Source: Phenylobacterium sp. (GTDB lineage: Bacteria > Pseudomonadota > Alphaproteobacteria > Caulobacterales > Caulobacteraceae). Taken from it: a DNA stretch of 64,000 nt. The DNA is taken from the NCBI RefSeq assembly GCF_004297125.1, contig NZ_SCVD01000026.1, forward strand, positions 62,001 to 126,000, in the 5' to 3' direction. Under the pieces are notes generated by a model. That model worked only from the letters and a program-made list of their open reading frames with translations, searched no databases and was not told where the DNA came from. Below, in pieces: positions 20,757 through 31,002 of the stretch. Both the position numbers and the translations under genes were made by a program. Positions within the stretch are counted from its first letter, which is position 1. Each line of letters begins with the position of its first letter.

Positions 20757-21021
20757 TGTCCCGGCTGCTCGTCTCGTTCAGGGGTCTCTGAGGCGCGTCG
20801 ACACCTCGCCGGTCTGCGCTCGTCCTCCCGGGCTTCGTAAAGGCGCCGCCTCCGGCCAAAGCAACCGTCCCTCAGCGCCCCCGCCGCACCTTGATCGCCT
20901 CCACGTCGAGCACGTCCTTAGGTGCGCTCGCCTCCCAGGCGCACGGGCTAGCCCCGCGCGGCGTCGCCGCCCTATATTCTCGGTTGAGCTCCGATGGCGA
21001 TGGGCAAGGTCCGAGTGCGCC

Positions 21022-21654
21022 ATGAAACTGATGATCATCGACGATCATGCCTTGGTGCGGCAGGGCGTGCTGGCCCTGCTCGAGCGTGAGGTTCCGGGCG
21101 CGGAGCTGCTCCAGGCCTGTGACAGCGCCGAAGGACTGCGCTTGGCCGCGCGGCATGGCGATCTCGACGCCGTGTTCCTCGACCTCTCGATGCCGGGCAT
21201 GGACGGTATGGACGCCCTTCGCGAGTTCCGCCGCGCGCGCCCAGCCTTGCCTGTCATCGTGCTGACAGCCGCCGACGATCCCGCCCTGGCGCGCCAGGCG
21301 TTCGCTGTCGGCGCCTTGGGATATGTGCCCAAGTCCGCCTCGGCGGACACCCTACTCATGGCCTTATCGCTGGTGATGCGGGGCGAGGCCTTCGTGCCCT
21401 CGCTCATGCAGCGGACGGCGCATCCCATTGTCGCGGGGCCGGTCCCGCCGCCCGCCAGCTTCAGCGACCTGACGGAGCGCCAGTCCGAAGTACTCCGCTA
21501 TCTTGGCGAGGGCCTGTCCAACAAGGCGATCGCGCATCGCATGGGCATCACCGAGAAGACCATCAAGGCGCACATGACCGGTGTGTTGCGCGCGTTGGAC
21601 GTCAGTGATCGGCAGCAGGCCGTCCAATCGGCCCGCGCCGCCGGCATCATTTGA
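21022..21654 (+). CDS. LuxR/NarL-family response regulator
   Basis: REC (IDDHALVRQGV, FLDLSMPGMDG) and C-terminal HTH (LTERQSEVLRYLGEGLSNKAIAHRMGITEKTIKAHM). Confidence 0.95.
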   Translation: MKLMIIDDHALVRQGVLALLEREVPGAELLQACDSAEGLRLAARHGDLDAVFLDLSMPGMDGMDALREFRRARPALPVIVLTAADDPALARQAFAVGALGYVPKSASADTLLMALSLVMRGEAFVPSLMQRTAHPIVAGPVPPPASFSDLTERQSEVLRYLGEGLSNKAIAHRMGITEKTIKAHMTGVLRALDVSDRQQAVQSARAAGII

Positions 21655-23404
21655 CCGCGGCCACCGACGTCAGGTCGGGCCGCGACTGGGCGATCAGATT
21701 GCCCACCGCCGCGCGCAGCTTGCCCGGCGAGACCGGCTTGTGCAGCAGGACGAAGCCGGTGGCGTGCGCTGCGCGCAGGCGGTCCGGCGCGGTGTCGCCG
21801 GTGATCAGCAGCACAGGCAGCGTCGGGGACCCTGCCTCGCGCACCTGGCCGATGGCGGCCAAGGCGGTTTCGCCGCCGCGGAGGCGCCAATCGCAGATCA
21901 GCAGGTCGGGAGGGCGCGCCGGATCGGCGCAACGCAGGAGATCCTCGGCCGATCCAGCGACCCGCACCTCATAGCCCCAGCCGCCGAGCAGTTCGGCCAT
22001 GCTCTCTTGCACCAGCGGCTCGTCGTCGATGATGAAGATCAATCCGTCCTGCATCGGAGGAACGGCGGCCTTGAGAGCGGGGGTGCGGGCGGCCTCGGCG
22101 ACCACCGGAACACTGACGCTGAAGACCGAACCTTTGCCTGGCCACGAGCGTAACTCGACGGGGCAGTCCAACAGGGTCGAGAGCCGTCGCGTGATCGCCA
22201 GGCCCAACCCCAGCCCCTTGGCCCGGTCCCGCTCCGGGTTGCCGAGCTGGTAGTATTCCTCGAAGATCCGCTCGTGATCCTCGGACCGGACGCCGGGGCC
22301 GGTATCCCACACTTGCACCGATAGCCGACGGGCCTGCCGACGGCACCCGACCAGGATCCGCCCGCGGGCGGTGTAGCGCACGGCGTTGGCGATCAGGTTG
22401 CGCAGGATGCGCTCCAGCAGGATCGGATCGGTCTCGACGGTCGCCCGGCAGGCCACGAGGGTCAGGGTCACGGGCCGCTTCGTCAGCTCGGGAGCCTGCT
22501 CACGGCAGAGACGCGCGAGCAAGGGGCCAACGGGGAAGGCCTCGCGCTCCGGCGCGATCAGGCCGGCGTCGAGCTGGGACATGTCGAGCAGGCTGCCGAA
22601 CAGGTCACCCATGGCGTCCACTGTCTCGGCGATCTGGCGGGTGAGGCGCTGGCCGTGCGCGGCCATCGGCAGGCGACTTAGGGCCGCGACGAACATGCCC
22701 AGGGCGTGCATGGGCTGGCGCAGGTCGTGGCTTGCGGCGGCGAGGAACCGCGTCTTGGCGAGATAAGCGCGCTCGACAAGCGCCTTCTGCTCGGCGAGCC
22801 GTCCGGCCAGGTCGAGGTTCTCAAACCTCAGGCGCACAGCCTCGGCGAACGCTCGGCTCTGGCGATGGCTCAGCCAGGCGATGGCGCAGGTCAGGATGGC
22901 GCCCAGCAGCGCCACGCCCCAGTAGCTCGGGTCGGGCAGGAAGGCGGCCCAGACGATGTAGGGGACCATCGCCGGGAACAGCAGGCAGTAGTAGACGCGG
23001 GCGTAGCTGCCCAGGGACGCAACCGAGGCGCAGACCGCTCCGCCACAGATCATGCAGACCCAGACCTGCTGGTCGGCCGCGCCCGGCGCGGCCAGCCAGA
23101 GCGTCGCTCCCCCCCAGCGGGCGCCGTCGGCGAGGCAGGCCACCATCAGCCGTCGCTCCCAGGTTCTCCAGCGTCGCTCGACGCAGGTTCCGCTGCGTCG
23201 CCACGCCCAGAGGCCGAGCTGCGCGGCGCAGACCGCCGCGCTGACCGCGAACCACACCTGGATCGGGGCCAGGCGCTCGGGCGCCATGTAAAGGATGCCG
23301 CCGCCCAGGACGACGACGGCGAACAGGGTGACGAGGGCGCCGGCGGGGATGTTCCCGTAGAGGGCGCGGATCAGCTCCGCCTGTTCGCGATCGGTCGACG
23401 GCAC
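21647..23404 (-). CDS. Hybrid sensor histidine kinase (TM-HisKA-HATPase-REC)
   Basis: AASHDLRQPMHALGMF H-box; GLGLGLAITRRL; C-terminal REC IIDDEPLVQES. Confidence 0.94.
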   Translation of the reverse strand: MPSTDREQAELIRALYGNIPAGALVTLFAVVVLGGGILYMAPERLAPIQVWFAVSAAVCAAQLGLWAWRRSGTCVERRWRTWERRLMVACLADGARWGGATLWLAAPGAADQQVWVCMICGGAVCASVASLGSYARVYYCLLFPAMVPYIVWAAFLPDPSYWGVALLGAILTCAIAWLSHRQSRAFAEAVRLRFENLDLAGRLAEQKALVERAYLAKTRFLAAASHDLRQPMHALGMFVAALSRLPMAAHGQRLTRQIAETVDAMGDLFGSLLDMSQLDAGLIAPEREAFPVGPLLARLCREQAPELTKRPVTLTLVACRATVETDPILLERILRNLIANAVRYTARGRILVGCRRQARRLSVQVWDTGPGVRSEDHERIFEEYYQLGNPERDRAKGLGLGLAITRRLSTLLDCPVELRSWPGKGSVFSVSVPVVAEAARTPALKAAVPPMQDGLIFIIDDEPLVQESMAELLGGWGYEVRVAGSAEDLLRCADPARPPDLLICDWRLRGGETALAAIGQVREAGSPTLPVLLITGDTAPDRLRAAHATGFVLLHKPVSPGKLRAAVGNLIAQSRPDLTSVAAVK

Positions 23405-23605
23405 GCACCCCTCGCTGGGCTATCTGGGACCAATCTCCCAGAGAAGCCGCAGCAATCCAAGACAGAAACGCGATCGATCAAGTCGTCGTGGTCCTAGGAC
23501 TAGTCTTGGGGCCTCGGTCCAATTTCTAAGGCGAAGAACCGGTGTTACCGAATTCTTCTCGCGACCAGTTGTCGCCGTCACCCGTCCTGCACAGGGGAGC
23601 TTAGT

Positions 23606-24262
23606 ATGCGGAAACTGCTGACGATGATCGTGGCCCTTTCGGCCCTGCCGGCGGCGGTCCAAGCCGCCAATCTGATCCAGAATGGCAGCTTCGAGGAGTC
23701 CACCAGCGCCTTCACCACCCCGCCCGGCTGGTTCAACATCGGTCACACCGAGGGCGTTCTGTCGTATGCCACCCTGGGCCTGCCGGCCTTCGACGGCGAC
23801 TACGTCTATGTGACGGGCGGAGCCTCCAGCAACGGGTTCCTGTCGGTGGGCGAGGGCATCGGCCAGACGGTCTCCACCACGGCCGGTGACATCTACCAGC
23901 TGTCGTTCGGCTACACAGGCGAGAACTGCCCGGGATGTTCGACGGTGTTCACCCTAAACCTCGGCGCCTTCACCCAGGATTTCACAATCACCGCCGACGA
24001 CAGCGGGTACTTCCGCAAAGCGTTCACCGTGGCGACCGTGGACCCCTACATCGCGACGGGGGGATCGACGACCCTCAGCTTTGTCCTCAAGTCGTCGACC
24101 AACTACGGCAACAACGACCCGATCTTCGACCAGGTGGTCCTCGAACGGATTGGCGCCATCAACCCCGGCGCGGCGCCCGAACCCGCGACCTGGGCCACCA
24201 TGATCCTCGGCCTGGGCGCGAGCGGGGCGATGCTGCGCCGCCGGCGACGCGTCGCCGCCTGA
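23606..24262 (+). CDS. PEPxxWA-CTERM sorting-domain protein
   Basis: Signal peptide; C-terminus PEPATWATMILGLGASGAMLRRRRR. Confidence 0.9.
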   Translation: MRKLLTMIVALSALPAAVQAANLIQNGSFEESTSAFTTPPGWFNIGHTEGVLSYATLGLPAFDGDYVYVTGGASSNGFLSVGEGIGQTVSTTAGDIYQLSFGYTGENCPGCSTVFTLNLGAFTQDFTITADDSGYFRKAFTVATVDPYIATGGSTTLSFVLKSSTNYGNNDPIFDQVVLERIGAINPGAAPEPATWATMILGLGASGAMLRRRRRVAA

Positions 24263-24455
24263 CAACCCGGGCGTCCGGCCGGGCGACCGTGTGGGCAAGG
24301 CCCGCCAGGATGCGGCGCAGGATTTCGCTCGCCGGCGGGTAGTCCTGGACTCGGCCCGCCGTGGCCTCGGCGGTGGCCCCATCATTCATCGACTGTCACG
24401 ATGTTGCGGCGCTCGGCCGGTAGTCTCCCACCCCACTGGCGCGGAGACGACGATC

Positions 24456-25448
24456 ATGACGCGGCGCATTCCCCGCCTGGAGGTGATCGAGGCGTTCATC
24501 GAGGCCGCGCGGGCGCCCAGTTTCCGGGTGGCCGCCGAGCGGTGCGCGCTTAGTCCAGCCGCCTTCTCCCGAAGGATCCAGGCCTTCCGGCTGTTCGTGG
24601 GACGCGACGTGTTCGACCGCGCGCCGGCGGGCATGCGCCTCACCCCAGCCGGGCAGGAATGCCTGGAAACGCTGGAGCCTGTCTACCGCAGCATGATCCA
24701 GGCGGCGCTGGAGCTGGGCGGGCGGCAGGTCGTCGAGAAGGTGACCCTCTCGCTGTCGCATTCCCTGGCGGTGTCGTGGCTGATCCCGCGCCTGCATCGC
24801 TTCCGGGACATCGCGCCCAACCTTGAGGTCGCGATCCAGACGACCCGGACGGCCGAGGCCATCCGCTCGGGCGCCGCCGACCTGGGTGTCTGCGCCTCCG
24901 ACGTCGATGCGACCGGGCTGCACACCGAACACCTGCTGGATGTGCATGTCGCACCCGTGGCCTCGCCCGAGGTGGCGGCGGCGTTTCGCGAGGGCCGCGC
25001 GCACCTGACCGGCCAGCGGCTGCTGGCGCCAGCGCAAGCGCCGGACATGTGGACGTGGTGGGCCGAGACGACAGGCGCCGAGAGCCGCCCCCTGCGCTCC
25101 GGCGACACCTTCGACATGGCCTATGCGCTCTACGAGGCGGCCGCGGCGGGTTGGGGCGTGGCGGCGGGCATGGGCGTAACGGTCGCTTCCCACCTCAAGT
25201 CGGGCCGCCTGGTGAGCCTGGGCCTCCCCTCGGCGCGGTATCCCGGCGGCTACCGGCTGGTGGGCCGCGCCAGCCGCCTGCGGTCGCCGGCGGTGGCGGC
25301 CATGTGGCGCTGGCTGGCCGAGGAGGCCCGTGCGGGCCGGGCCGCTGCGTGCCGGGAGCCGGCGGAGGCCGCCGCCTGCGGGGCGGCGTTCGCCTATGAT
25401 CCCGCCGCGGCGTCCAGGGCGGCGATCACCACGTCGGCGATGCGATAG
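24456..25448 (+). CDS. LysR family transcriptional regulator
   Basis: RLEVIEAFIEAARAPSFRVAAERCALSPAAFSRRIQAF HTH and substrate-binding domain. Confidence 0.9.
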   Translation: MTRRIPRLEVIEAFIEAARAPSFRVAAERCALSPAAFSRRIQAFRLFVGRDVFDRAPAGMRLTPAGQECLETLEPVYRSMIQAALELGGRQVVEKVTLSLSHSLAVSWLIPRLHRFRDIAPNLEVAIQTTRTAEAIRSGAADLGVCASDVDATGLHTEHLLDVHVAPVASPEVAAAFREGRAHLTGQRLLAPAQAPDMWTWWAETTGAESRPLRSGDTFDMAYALYEAAAAGWGVAAGMGVTVASHLKSGRLVSLGLPSARYPGGYRLVGRASRLRSPAVAAMWRWLAEEARAGRAAACREPAEAAACGAAFAYDPAAASRAAITTSAMR

Positions 25449-26353
25449 CCGGCGAGCGCGACCCGCGCCTCGGCATGACGGCGCAGGGCCTGCCAGTGCG
25501 CCTCCGGCACGGCCGGCGCCGCGGCTTCCGTCGGAGCCGTCGCCAGCCCGGCGGCGTAGGCGAACGAGACCGCCAGCGGATAGCTCTCCTCGCGGGCCCA
25601 GGCGGCGAACCTGGGCGGGGCGCCGACAGCGTCCAGAGCCTTGAACCCGGCCCGCGGATGCAGCGCCTCCAATTCGCGGGCGCGGCGCTCGGCCTCGGCA
25701 GGGAGGCCGGAGCGGCTGATGCTGTCGTCCCACAGCCAGTGCAGGCTGATGGGTCCACCCCCCAACGGATCGCGGACGAACTGCCGGCCGCCGCCCCTGT
25801 CGCCCGTGGGATAGGCCGCCGAGAAGAGCTCGGCCGTATGCAGAGGTTGGTGGATGTCGCCGGTGACGTGCAGCACCCAGCACATGGCCTTCGCCTTCTC
25901 GGCGGGCGTGACCCCAGGATCGGCGAGGACCGCGTAGTTAAGCGCCAGGGCCGGCAGCGCCTCGCCCGCGGGCGTGTCCCCGCGACGGGCGGCCCGGGCG
26001 CGGACCTCCGCCGGGGCGTCCGCGGCCACCACCGGCCACAGCGCGCCATGCCAGGCGGGATGATCCTGGTCGGTGAGCCGTACGTCGTCGGGCCAACGGG
26101 CGCACTGCAGGAACATGCGCCGGGCGCGCTCGGCGCCGGTGGTGCGGTCCACCGCAACCTGGAACGGCCCGCGGTCGGGATGGGCGTCGAGGATCGAGGC
26201 GATCAGCGGCAGCAGGTCGGGCCGCAGCCGCTGGATCTCGTCATAGGCGATGGCCGCCGTGACCATGTGGCCCGGCCGGGTCCAGGCAGTGGCGGGACCT
26301 GCCAAGCTCAGGGCGACGACCCCAGCCAGCACGACGGCGCGAAACGGAGTCAT
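25394..26353 (-). CDS. S1/P1 nuclease
   Basis: Mature W start (AWTRPGHMVTAAIAYDE), HVTGDIHQPLHTAE motif. Confidence 0.93.
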   Translation of the reverse strand: MTPFRAVVLAGVVALSLAGPATAWTRPGHMVTAAIAYDEIQRLRPDLLPLIASILDAHPDRGPFQVAVDRTTGAERARRMFLQCARWPDDVRLTDQDHPAWHGALWPVVAADAPAEVRARAARRGDTPAGEALPALALNYAVLADPGVTPAEKAKAMCWVLHVTGDIHQPLHTAELFSAAYPTGDRGGGRQFVRDPLGGGPISLHWLWDDSISRSGLPAEAERRARELEALHPRAGFKALDAVGAPPRFAAWAREESYPLAVSFAYAAGLATAPTEAAAPAVPEAHWQALRRHAEARVALAGYRIADVVIAALDAAAGS

Positions 26354-26355
26354 GG

Positions 26356-28635
26356 TCAGAACTCCGCCGTCAGACGCACGTAGTACTCGCGCCCGTTGAC
26401 CCCCAGCGGGTCGAACTCGCTGAACGGCCGGCCGGTCGCCTCGCCGACGAGGCGGTCCGGATACGCGTCGGTGGCGTTCAGCACCCCGGCCTGGAGGGTG
26501 AAGCGATCGCGCAGCCGGTAGGCCACGGAGAGGTCCAGCGAGGCGGCCCCCTCGATCACCTGGTTCGCCCCGCCCAGGGGCGAGGTGGTGCGGTAGGCGC
26601 CGAAGCGGGTGAGATCGCCGATGAACCGCCAGTCCGCCCAGGTCAGTTCGGCGTTAAGCAGCGCCTTGCTCCTGGGCTGGCCGTCGGTGGTCAGGTCGAT
26701 GGAGCCGGGGCCCAGCAGCGGGCTCCCCGGCAGCACCGGATTGGTCGCCTGGCGCCGCACGTCGGTGTCGAAGGCGCCGTAGCCGAAGGTCAGCGCCAGG
26801 CGCGCGTCGGGGCCCACGGCGCCGTCCCAGCGCAGCGTCGCCTCCCATCCCTTGGTGCGGGTGTCGGCGGCATTGGTGAAGAAGCGGGCGGCGGCGGCGT
26901 TGGTGACCCCGTTGGCCCGCAGGATGGCCGTGACCGCCGCCCCCTGCAGGTTCTCGCTGAGCGCGATGCGGTCGTCGATGTCCACCTGGAAGAGGTCGAG
27001 GCTGAAGGTCAGGCCGTGGCCGGGGGTCACCACCACCCCGCCTGAATAGCTGGTCGAGACCTCGGGCTTCAGCGGACTGGACCCCAGCGCGATGGAGATG
27101 GGATCGTTGACCGCGAAGGTCCCGACGTTCTGCAGCTGGCCCGCGTTGATCTGGCTGGTCACGGTGGAGAAGAACTGCTGCTGCAGGGACGGCGCGCGGA
27201 TACCGGTGCTGGCCGTGGCCCGGAGTGCGGCCAGGGCGAGCGGCCGCCAGAATACCGACGCCTTGCCCGACGCCTTGTCGCCGAAGTCGCTGTAGTCCTC
27301 GTAGCGGCCGGCCAGGCCCAGATCGAGGCCCTCGGCCAGGCTGAGTTCGCCGTCCAGGAAGGCGCTCACCGCATGGCGATCCACGTCCACCGGCGTCGGC
27401 GGGTTGAAGCCTGGGAAACCCTGCGCGCCAGCCAGGGTGTAGGAGGCCACGTCGCCGGAGACCAGGCGGTAGGCCTCGCGCCGGTGCTCCAGCCCGGCGG
27501 CGAAGTGGGCGCCCGACAGCACCTCGAACGCCCGATCGAAGGTCAGGTTGATAAGGTTCTGCGAATAGCGCGCGCCGCCGCCGTAGAACCGCGTCGGGCT
27601 GGCCGCGCCCAGCGAGGTGTTGACGCTGGTGGAGACCCGGTAGTCGCCCTTGGAATGGCCGTAGGTCTCGGAGAGGTCCCAGGTCCAGCCGGCCAGCGTC
27701 CCGTGCGCCCCGACGGTCGCGCCTACGTCGCGGAGGTCCAGGTTGACGATCGGCAGGAAGCCGTTGGGATAGAAGGCCGGCGCCACGGTGGGCGCCCGGA
27801 ACAGCGGGCTCATTTCGGAGTCGCGTCGGGCGTAGGTGGCGAAACCGTACAGCCGGGCGTCGCCCGCCAGGGGCAGCTCGGCGTTGGTGGTGACGTCGAC
27901 GTCAGTGGTCTGGGGGTCGCCGAAGGTCGAGGTGATCCGGCCGAAGCGCGGATCGACCTCGGCGGCGTTGGTGTCGCCCCGGTCCCGGACCTCGGCCGTC
28001 ACAGTGAGGAAGCCCCCGTCGCCCAGCCGGAACCCCTGCCGGCCGGTGACGATGATGGTCTGGCCGTCGCCGCGCTCCGTCTCGCCATACTGGACCGAGG
28101 CCTGGCCGCCCTCCGCGTCGTCGCGCAGCACGATGTTGACCACCCCGGCGATCGCGTCCGAGCCGTACTGGGCGGCCGCGCCGTCGCGCAGGATTTCCAC
28201 CCGCCCGATCGCGGTGACCGGTAGGGTGTTGTAGTCCACCGGCACCGCGCCCCGGTACGCGCCGTTGTTGAAGGTGATGATCGAGGAGGCATGGCGGCGC
28301 TTGCCGTTCACCAGCACCAGCACCTGGTCGGGACTGAGCCCTCTGAGCGTCGCCGGCCGGGCGCCCGCCACCGAGGGGCCGGACGACGAGCGTGGGTAGT
28401 TGAACGACGGCGACAGGAACTCCAGCACCTTGGTCAGGTCGTTGTGCCCGCGAACGGCGACCTCGGCCCCGGACAGCACGTCCACCGGCGCGGCGGTCTC
28501 GGTGGCCAGGCGAGGCGCGCCCCGGCTGCCGACCACCACAAGCTCCGCGACACCGGGCGACGGATCCGCCACCTGACCCCACGCGGGCTCGGCCAAAGCC
28601 GCCAGCCCAGCGACCATCATCCAGCTCTTGCGCAT
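26356..28635 (-). CDS. TonB-dependent receptor
   Basis: Plug (IGRVEILRDGAAAQYGSDAIAGVVNIVL), C-terminal LGVNGREYYVRLTAEF. Confidence 0.95.
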   Translation of the reverse strand: MRKSWMMVAGLAALAEPAWGQVADPSPGVAELVVVGSRGAPRLATETAAPVDVLSGAEVAVRGHNDLTKVLEFLSPSFNYPRSSSGPSVAGARPATLRGLSPDQVLVLVNGKRRHASSIITFNNGAYRGAVPVDYNTLPVTAIGRVEILRDGAAAQYGSDAIAGVVNIVLRDDAEGGQASVQYGETERGDGQTIIVTGRQGFRLGDGGFLTVTAEVRDRGDTNAAEVDPRFGRITSTFGDPQTTDVDVTTNAELPLAGDARLYGFATYARRDSEMSPLFRAPTVAPAFYPNGFLPIVNLDLRDVGATVGAHGTLAGWTWDLSETYGHSKGDYRVSTSVNTSLGAASPTRFYGGGARYSQNLINLTFDRAFEVLSGAHFAAGLEHRREAYRLVSGDVASYTLAGAQGFPGFNPPTPVDVDRHAVSAFLDGELSLAEGLDLGLAGRYEDYSDFGDKASGKASVFWRPLALAALRATASTGIRAPSLQQQFFSTVTSQINAGQLQNVGTFAVNDPISIALGSSPLKPEVSTSYSGGVVVTPGHGLTFSLDLFQVDIDDRIALSENLQGAAVTAILRANGVTNAAAARFFTNAADTRTKGWEATLRWDGAVGPDARLALTFGYGAFDTDVRRQATNPVLPGSPLLGPGSIDLTTDGQPRSKALLNAELTWADWRFIGDLTRFGAYRTTSPLGGANQVIEGAASLDLSVAYRLRDRFTLQAGVLNATDAYPDRLVGEATGRPFSEFDPLGVNGREYYVRLTAEF

Positions 28636-28684
28636 ACCGTCCCCCCGCCGTTTCGCGGGGCTTATCGGCGGCGCGCGGAAACCC

Positions 28685-28725
28685 GTCGAACGCAATGATC
28701 GCAAAGGCAATTGCGTCGGACGCAA
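28685..28725. repeat. Two direct repeats GTCG[A/G]ACGCAA, 30 bp start to start
   Basis: 28685..28695 GTCGAACGCAA and 28715..28725 GTCGGACGCAA in the TonB/PLC divergent intergenic region. Confidence 0.5.
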
Positions 28726-28840
28726 CGGGGCGACCTCCCGGAACACGACCCCCGTCAGGGCGACGCCGCCGGCGCGGTCTGTCGCCTCAAGGACATATGA
28801 CGCCGCTAGAGAGGGGCCACCTGACCTTCCGGATTCCTCC

Positions 28841-30955
28841 ATGCCCGCAGTCGATCGTCGCGCCTTCCTGCTTTCCGCGAGCGCAGCACTGGCCCTGCCC
28901 CCCGCCGTCGCCAACGCCCTGGCCATCGATGCGGACGTGCGCACCGCCACGCTCAAGGATGTGGAGCATGTCGTGATCCTGATGCAGGAGAACCGGGCCT
29001 TCGATCACTATTTCGGCGTGATGAACGGCGTCCGTGGCTTTGGCGACCGCTTCCCGATCCCGCGGCCCGACAGCCCGGGCGTTCGCCAAAAGACGGTCTG
29101 GACGCAGGTCAACGACACGGGAAAGGGCGGCCCGCCGCTGGTCTCGCCCTTCCCTCTGGATACCGTCGCGACCTTTGCCCACATGCGGGTCGAGGGTACG
29201 CCTCATGGCTGGTCCGACGCCCAGGCAGCCTGGAACGAAGGCCGCATGAACCGCTGGCCGGCCGCGAAGACCGAACGCGCCATGGGCTACTACCGCCGCG
29301 AGGACATCCCGTTCCAGTACGCCATGGCGGACGCCTTCACGATCTGCGACGCCTATCACTGTTCGACCCAGACCGGCACCAACACCAACCGTCTGTTCCT
29401 CTGGACGGGGACCAACGATCCGTCCGGCCGGCATGGCGGTCCCTCGATCTCCAACAGCCACGACAGCCTTGTCGCCGATGGGGGCGCCGCCGACCCGTAT
29501 CGCTGGACGACCTATGGCGAGCGGCTGCTGGCGGCGGGCGTGACCTGGCGCATCTACCAGGACATGGCCGACAATTTCACGGACAACCCCACAGCCGGGT
29601 TCAAGGCCTATCGCGACAGCCACGCGGCCCTGCCGGGGTCGGACCCACGCCTGGCGGCGCTGGCCCTGTCCACCCGCAAGCTGGACGGCCTGCGCGAGGA
29701 CGTGCTGGCCGGAGCCCTGCCGCAGGTGTCGTACATCGTCGCCCCGGCCGCCGATTCCGAACACCCCGGCCCTTCCAGTCCCGCCCAGGGCGCTGACTAC
29801 ACGGCCCGGGTGATCGACGCCCTCACCGCCGACCCCAAGGTCTGGGCGCGGACCGTGCTCTTGGTGATGTTCGACGAGAACGACGGCTTCTTCGATCACG
29901 TCCCGCCGCCGGCCCCGCCCTGCAAGGCCGCGGACGGAACGGTCCTGGGCGCCTCGACGGTCGACACTGCGGGCGAATATCATCTGGTGCGCAATCCCAC
30001 CGAGGCCTCGGCCGAACGGGACGAACTCATGGGCCGTCCGTACGGCCTTGGCCCTCGGGTTCCGCTGTATGTGCTGTCCCCCTGGAGCCGCGGCGGCTGG
30101 GTCAATTCGCAGGTCTTCGACCACACCTCGGTGATCCGCTTCCTGGAAGCGCGGTTCGGGGTGACTGAGCCCAACATCTCACCCTGGCGGCGGGCGGTCT
30201 GCGGCGATCTGACCAGCGCCTTCGACTTCAAGACTCCGAACGACACGCCCTTCGGCCGCACCCTGCCCACCACCCAGGCCCTCGCGGGTCGGGCGGCGGC
30301 GCTGAAGGCCACCACCGTGCCGCCGACCCCGGCCGAACCAACGGTCCCGATGCAGGCGACAGGGACCCGCCCCTCGCGCGGCCTGCCCTACGAACTGCGC
30401 GTGGACGAGGGCGGGCAGGATGGCCGCCTGACGCTGACGTTCGGCAATGACGGATCGCAGGCGGCGGTCTTCCACGTCTATGACCGGCTACGCCTCGACC
30501 TGCCGCCGCGCCGCTACACTGTCGAGCCGGGAAAGCAGGCCCGCGACGCCTGGCCCAGCGGGGCCTACGACCTGTGGGTGTTGGGTCCGAACGGCTTCCA
30601 CCGACACTTCATTGGAGGGGCTCCAGGCGAGGATCCGATCCTGAGCGTCGTGACATCTCCGACCGCAGGCCTGATCAGCCTGACCCTGCGCAATCCCGGT
30701 GGCGCGGCCAGGACCCTGGCCGCCAGGCCAAACGCCTATGAGAGGGCCTTCCGTCCCTGGAAGATGACGTTGCCGCCGGCGGGCGACGGCCGCAAGGACC
30801 TGCGCGTGACGGCCACCGGCGGCTGGTACGATGTGTCGATCGAAGCCGGCGGCTACCTGCGCCGCTTGGCGGGTCGACTGGAGATGGGCGTGGACACCAT
30901 CAGCGATCCCGCCATGGGCGGAATGGCGGTCATGGATCAGCCTTATCGCGGGTGA
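28841..30955 (+). CDS. Phosphocholine-specific-type phospholipase C (phosphoesterase family)
   Basis: DRRAFLLSASAALALPP Tat leader; VEHVVILMQENRAFDHYFG; C-terminal DUF756-like repeats. Confidence 0.93.
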   Translation: MPAVDRRAFLLSASAALALPPAVANALAIDADVRTATLKDVEHVVILMQENRAFDHYFGVMNGVRGFGDRFPIPRPDSPGVRQKTVWTQVNDTGKGGPPLVSPFPLDTVATFAHMRVEGTPHGWSDAQAAWNEGRMNRWPAAKTERAMGYYRREDIPFQYAMADAFTICDAYHCSTQTGTNTNRLFLWTGTNDPSGRHGGPSISNSHDSLVADGGAADPYRWTTYGERLLAAGVTWRIYQDMADNFTDNPTAGFKAYRDSHAALPGSDPRLAALALSTRKLDGLREDVLAGALPQVSYIVAPAADSEHPGPSSPAQGADYTARVIDALTADPKVWARTVLLVMFDENDGFFDHVPPPAPPCKAADGTVLGASTVDTAGEYHLVRNPTEASAERDELMGRPYGLGPRVPLYVLSPWSRGGWVNSQVFDHTSVIRFLEARFGVTEPNISPWRRAVCGDLTSAFDFKTPNDTPFGRTLPTTQALAGRAAALKATTVPPTPAEPTVPMQATGTRPSRGLPYELRVDEGGQDGRLTLTFGNDGSQAAVFHVYDRLRLDLPPRRYTVEPGKQARDAWPSGAYDLWVLGPNGFHRHFIGGAPGEDPILSVVTSPTAGLISLTLRNPGGAARTLAARPNAYERAFRPWKMTLPPAGDGRKDLRVTATGGWYDVSIEAGGYLRRLAGRLEMGVDTISDPAMGGMAVMDQPYRG

Positions 30956-31002
30956 CCAGGCTGACTTGCGCCGTTCCAGGCCAAGCCGTCAGTCCCGCAA
31001 TA

